Part shown: in pieces, positions 63,155-64,000 of the stretch
How positions within the stretch are numbered: position 1 is the stretch's first letter
Layout: every line of letters starts with the position of its first letter
From: Christiangramia gaetbulicola
GTDB lineage: Bacteria > Bacteroidota > Bacteroidia > Flavobacteriales > Flavobacteriaceae
Direction of reading: 5' to 3'
Assembly: GCF_003054225.1 (NCBI RefSeq)
Contig: NZ_QBKQ01000001.1
Location: 744,001-808,000 of the forward strand
Length of the DNA: 64,000 bases
Notes under the pieces: model-generated
Seen by the model: the letters and a program-made list of their open reading frames with translations, nothing else
What the model was told of the DNA's origin: nothing
Database searches by the model: none
Position numbers and translations under genes: made by a program

Positions 63155-64000
63155 TTATTTCAGAGTAAAACTTCCGGTTCCCAGAAGCATGGCGTCGTTA
63201 TAAACATACACCTTGTAATTACCTTCCAGTAATTTGTCTTCTTTGGTTTTTGCCAGGATACAAACATCCAGCTCTTCATTTTCATAGAAAACATTGGAAG
63301 AAGCGCTATAAACCATAGTTCCGCCTTCATGCTGAACTACGATCTCATCACCTACAAGTTCGTTCTCGGGATTATAAACCTGCACATACATGTTCTTTTC
63401 ACCAGCATCTGCCAGGTCATTTGCAGTAATGGTAAAACAGGTTCTTATCTGGTCTACCCTACGATTGTTATCATTTTCTACCAGCTTCCCGCTGTTTCTA
63501 ACGATCACACCCTCTCCTGTAAGTCCGCTAATCTTTAGACGTGAAGCTTTATCAACCTTGGTGGAAAGACTTTGATTGGTCGTCTTTAAAGAGTCTGAAA
63601 GTTTGGTTCTTTGCTGTAAAGCAACACTTGTACTATCTAATGAAGTAGACAGCATCTGGTTTTCTGTACTTAAACTATCAACCACTCTAAAAAGTCTGTC
63701 CTTTTCGGCCTTTAAATTTCCAATCTCACGTCTATACCTGGAAATTAGAACCAGGTTAGCTTCGTTATCCCTTACTGAATCTAATAATCTTGAAATACGA
63801 TCCCTTGCATTTACCAGGTCCTGGTCCATGATCTCGTTCTCCTCGATGGCTTCGTCGTATTTTACGATAAGCTCATTAAGTTCGTCCTCGATTACAGATT
63901 TTTCCTTCTGCAGGATCTCTTTATTCTCTTTCTCCTCATTATAGAATTTTATAGTATAAATGCTTAGCGCAACCAGGGCTACAGCAAGAATACCGGTTAA
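63155..64000 (-). CDS. membrane-anchored coiled-coil protein (N-terminus beyond window edge)
   Basis: The minus-strand frame is open from base 64000 to the stop at 63155, giving at least 281 residues. It begins within a transmembrane helix (LTGILAVALVALSIYTIKFY), continues as a long coiled coil (about 145 residues) and ends in a beta-rich domain of about 130 residues (TCFTITANDLADAGEKNMYV, then YNPENELVGDEIVVQHEGG). No family is recognised with confidence. ATG 63829 is internal, not the start, because the coiled coil and membrane helix continue upstream in frame. It is closed by the terminator before glyS. Confidence 0.75.
   Translation of the reverse strand, partial: LTGILAVALVALSIYTIKFYNEEKENKEILQKEKSVIEDELNELIVKYDEAIEENEIMDQDLVNARDRISRLLDSVRDNEANLVLISRYRREIGNLKAEKDRLFRVVDSLSTENQMLSTSLDSTSVALQQRTKLSDSLKTTNQSLSTKVDKASRLKISGLTGEGVIVRNSGKLVENDNNRRVDQIRTCFTITANDLADAGEKNMYVQVYNPENELVGDEIVVQHEGGTMVYSASSNVFYENEELDVCILAKTKEDKLLEGNYKVYVYNDAMLLGTGSFTLK

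Overview
The window looks like about 64 kb of chromosome from a marine, gliding member of the Flavobacteriaceae (Bacteroidota), similar to Gramella/Christiangramia. The genus is an inference; the phylum is well supported. The evidence is AT-rich DNA, GldD and GldE, a type IX secretion C-terminal signal, a SusC/SusD pair, DUF4270 and LVIVD-repeat lipoproteins, a seven-gene Mrp sodium/proton antiporter, and promoters of the Bacteroidota type (TTTG, about 19 bases, TAnnTTTG). I see no rRNA, tRNA, CRISPR array, prophage, transposase or insertion sequence. Coding density is very high and no gene-free stretch reaches 300 bases.

Layout. 1-6.5 kb (minus): groES-groEL (groEL cut by the left edge) and the operon miaB - sigma-54 activator - lptE - TPR protein - secG. 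6.6-9.7 kb: LVIVD lipoprotein, DUF2805 protein, rplU-rpmA, DUF4199 protein. 9.8-14.2 kb: a pair of M16 peptidases and a DMT exporter. 14.4-18.7 kb: an orphan susC-susD pair. 18.7-22.3 kb: mutY, ssb, gldE, gldD. 22.4-26.1 kb (plus): HU, a 29-residue very basic protein gene, RNase G, a DUF892 protein, a small membrane protein and recX. 26.0-33.9 kb (minus): an extended biotin locus, bioF-bioD-bioA, a SET-domain gene, a ketosynthase, bioB and two JmjC-type cupin paralogues. 34-40.2 kb: mgtC-like gene and mrpA-G. 40.4-43 kb: DUF2975 membrane protein with its XRE regulator, and an M61 peptidase. 43-49.5 kb: atpD-atpC and a GT5-like protein - DUF4270 lipoprotein - glmS operon. 49.6-54.3 kb: panC-panD-flippase-like protein-esterase-like protein-radA. 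54.4-64 kb: aldo-keto reductase, PfkB kinase, xth-ompA-like lipoprotein, a large T9SS cargo protein, glyS, and a coiled-coil membrane protein cut by the right edge.

Most of this is core housekeeping DNA. The least explained items are: (i) two intergenic elements, at 3636-3722 and 43378-43440, each built from short words repeated every seven bases in two inverted arms; (ii) a DUF2975/XRE module whose promoter is bracketed by two matching operator-like palindromes; (iii) the 29-residue basic protein between HU and RNase G, resembling the bS22/mS38 class of tiny ribosomal proteins; (iv) a ketosynthase, a SET protein and two JmjC-type oxygenase-like proteins woven into the biotin genes; (v) enzymes with missing parts (a GT5 protein without its second domain, an esterase with Asp in place of the nucleophilic Ser); and (vi) promoters whose -7 box ends exactly four bases before a start codon, suggesting leaderless mRNAs.
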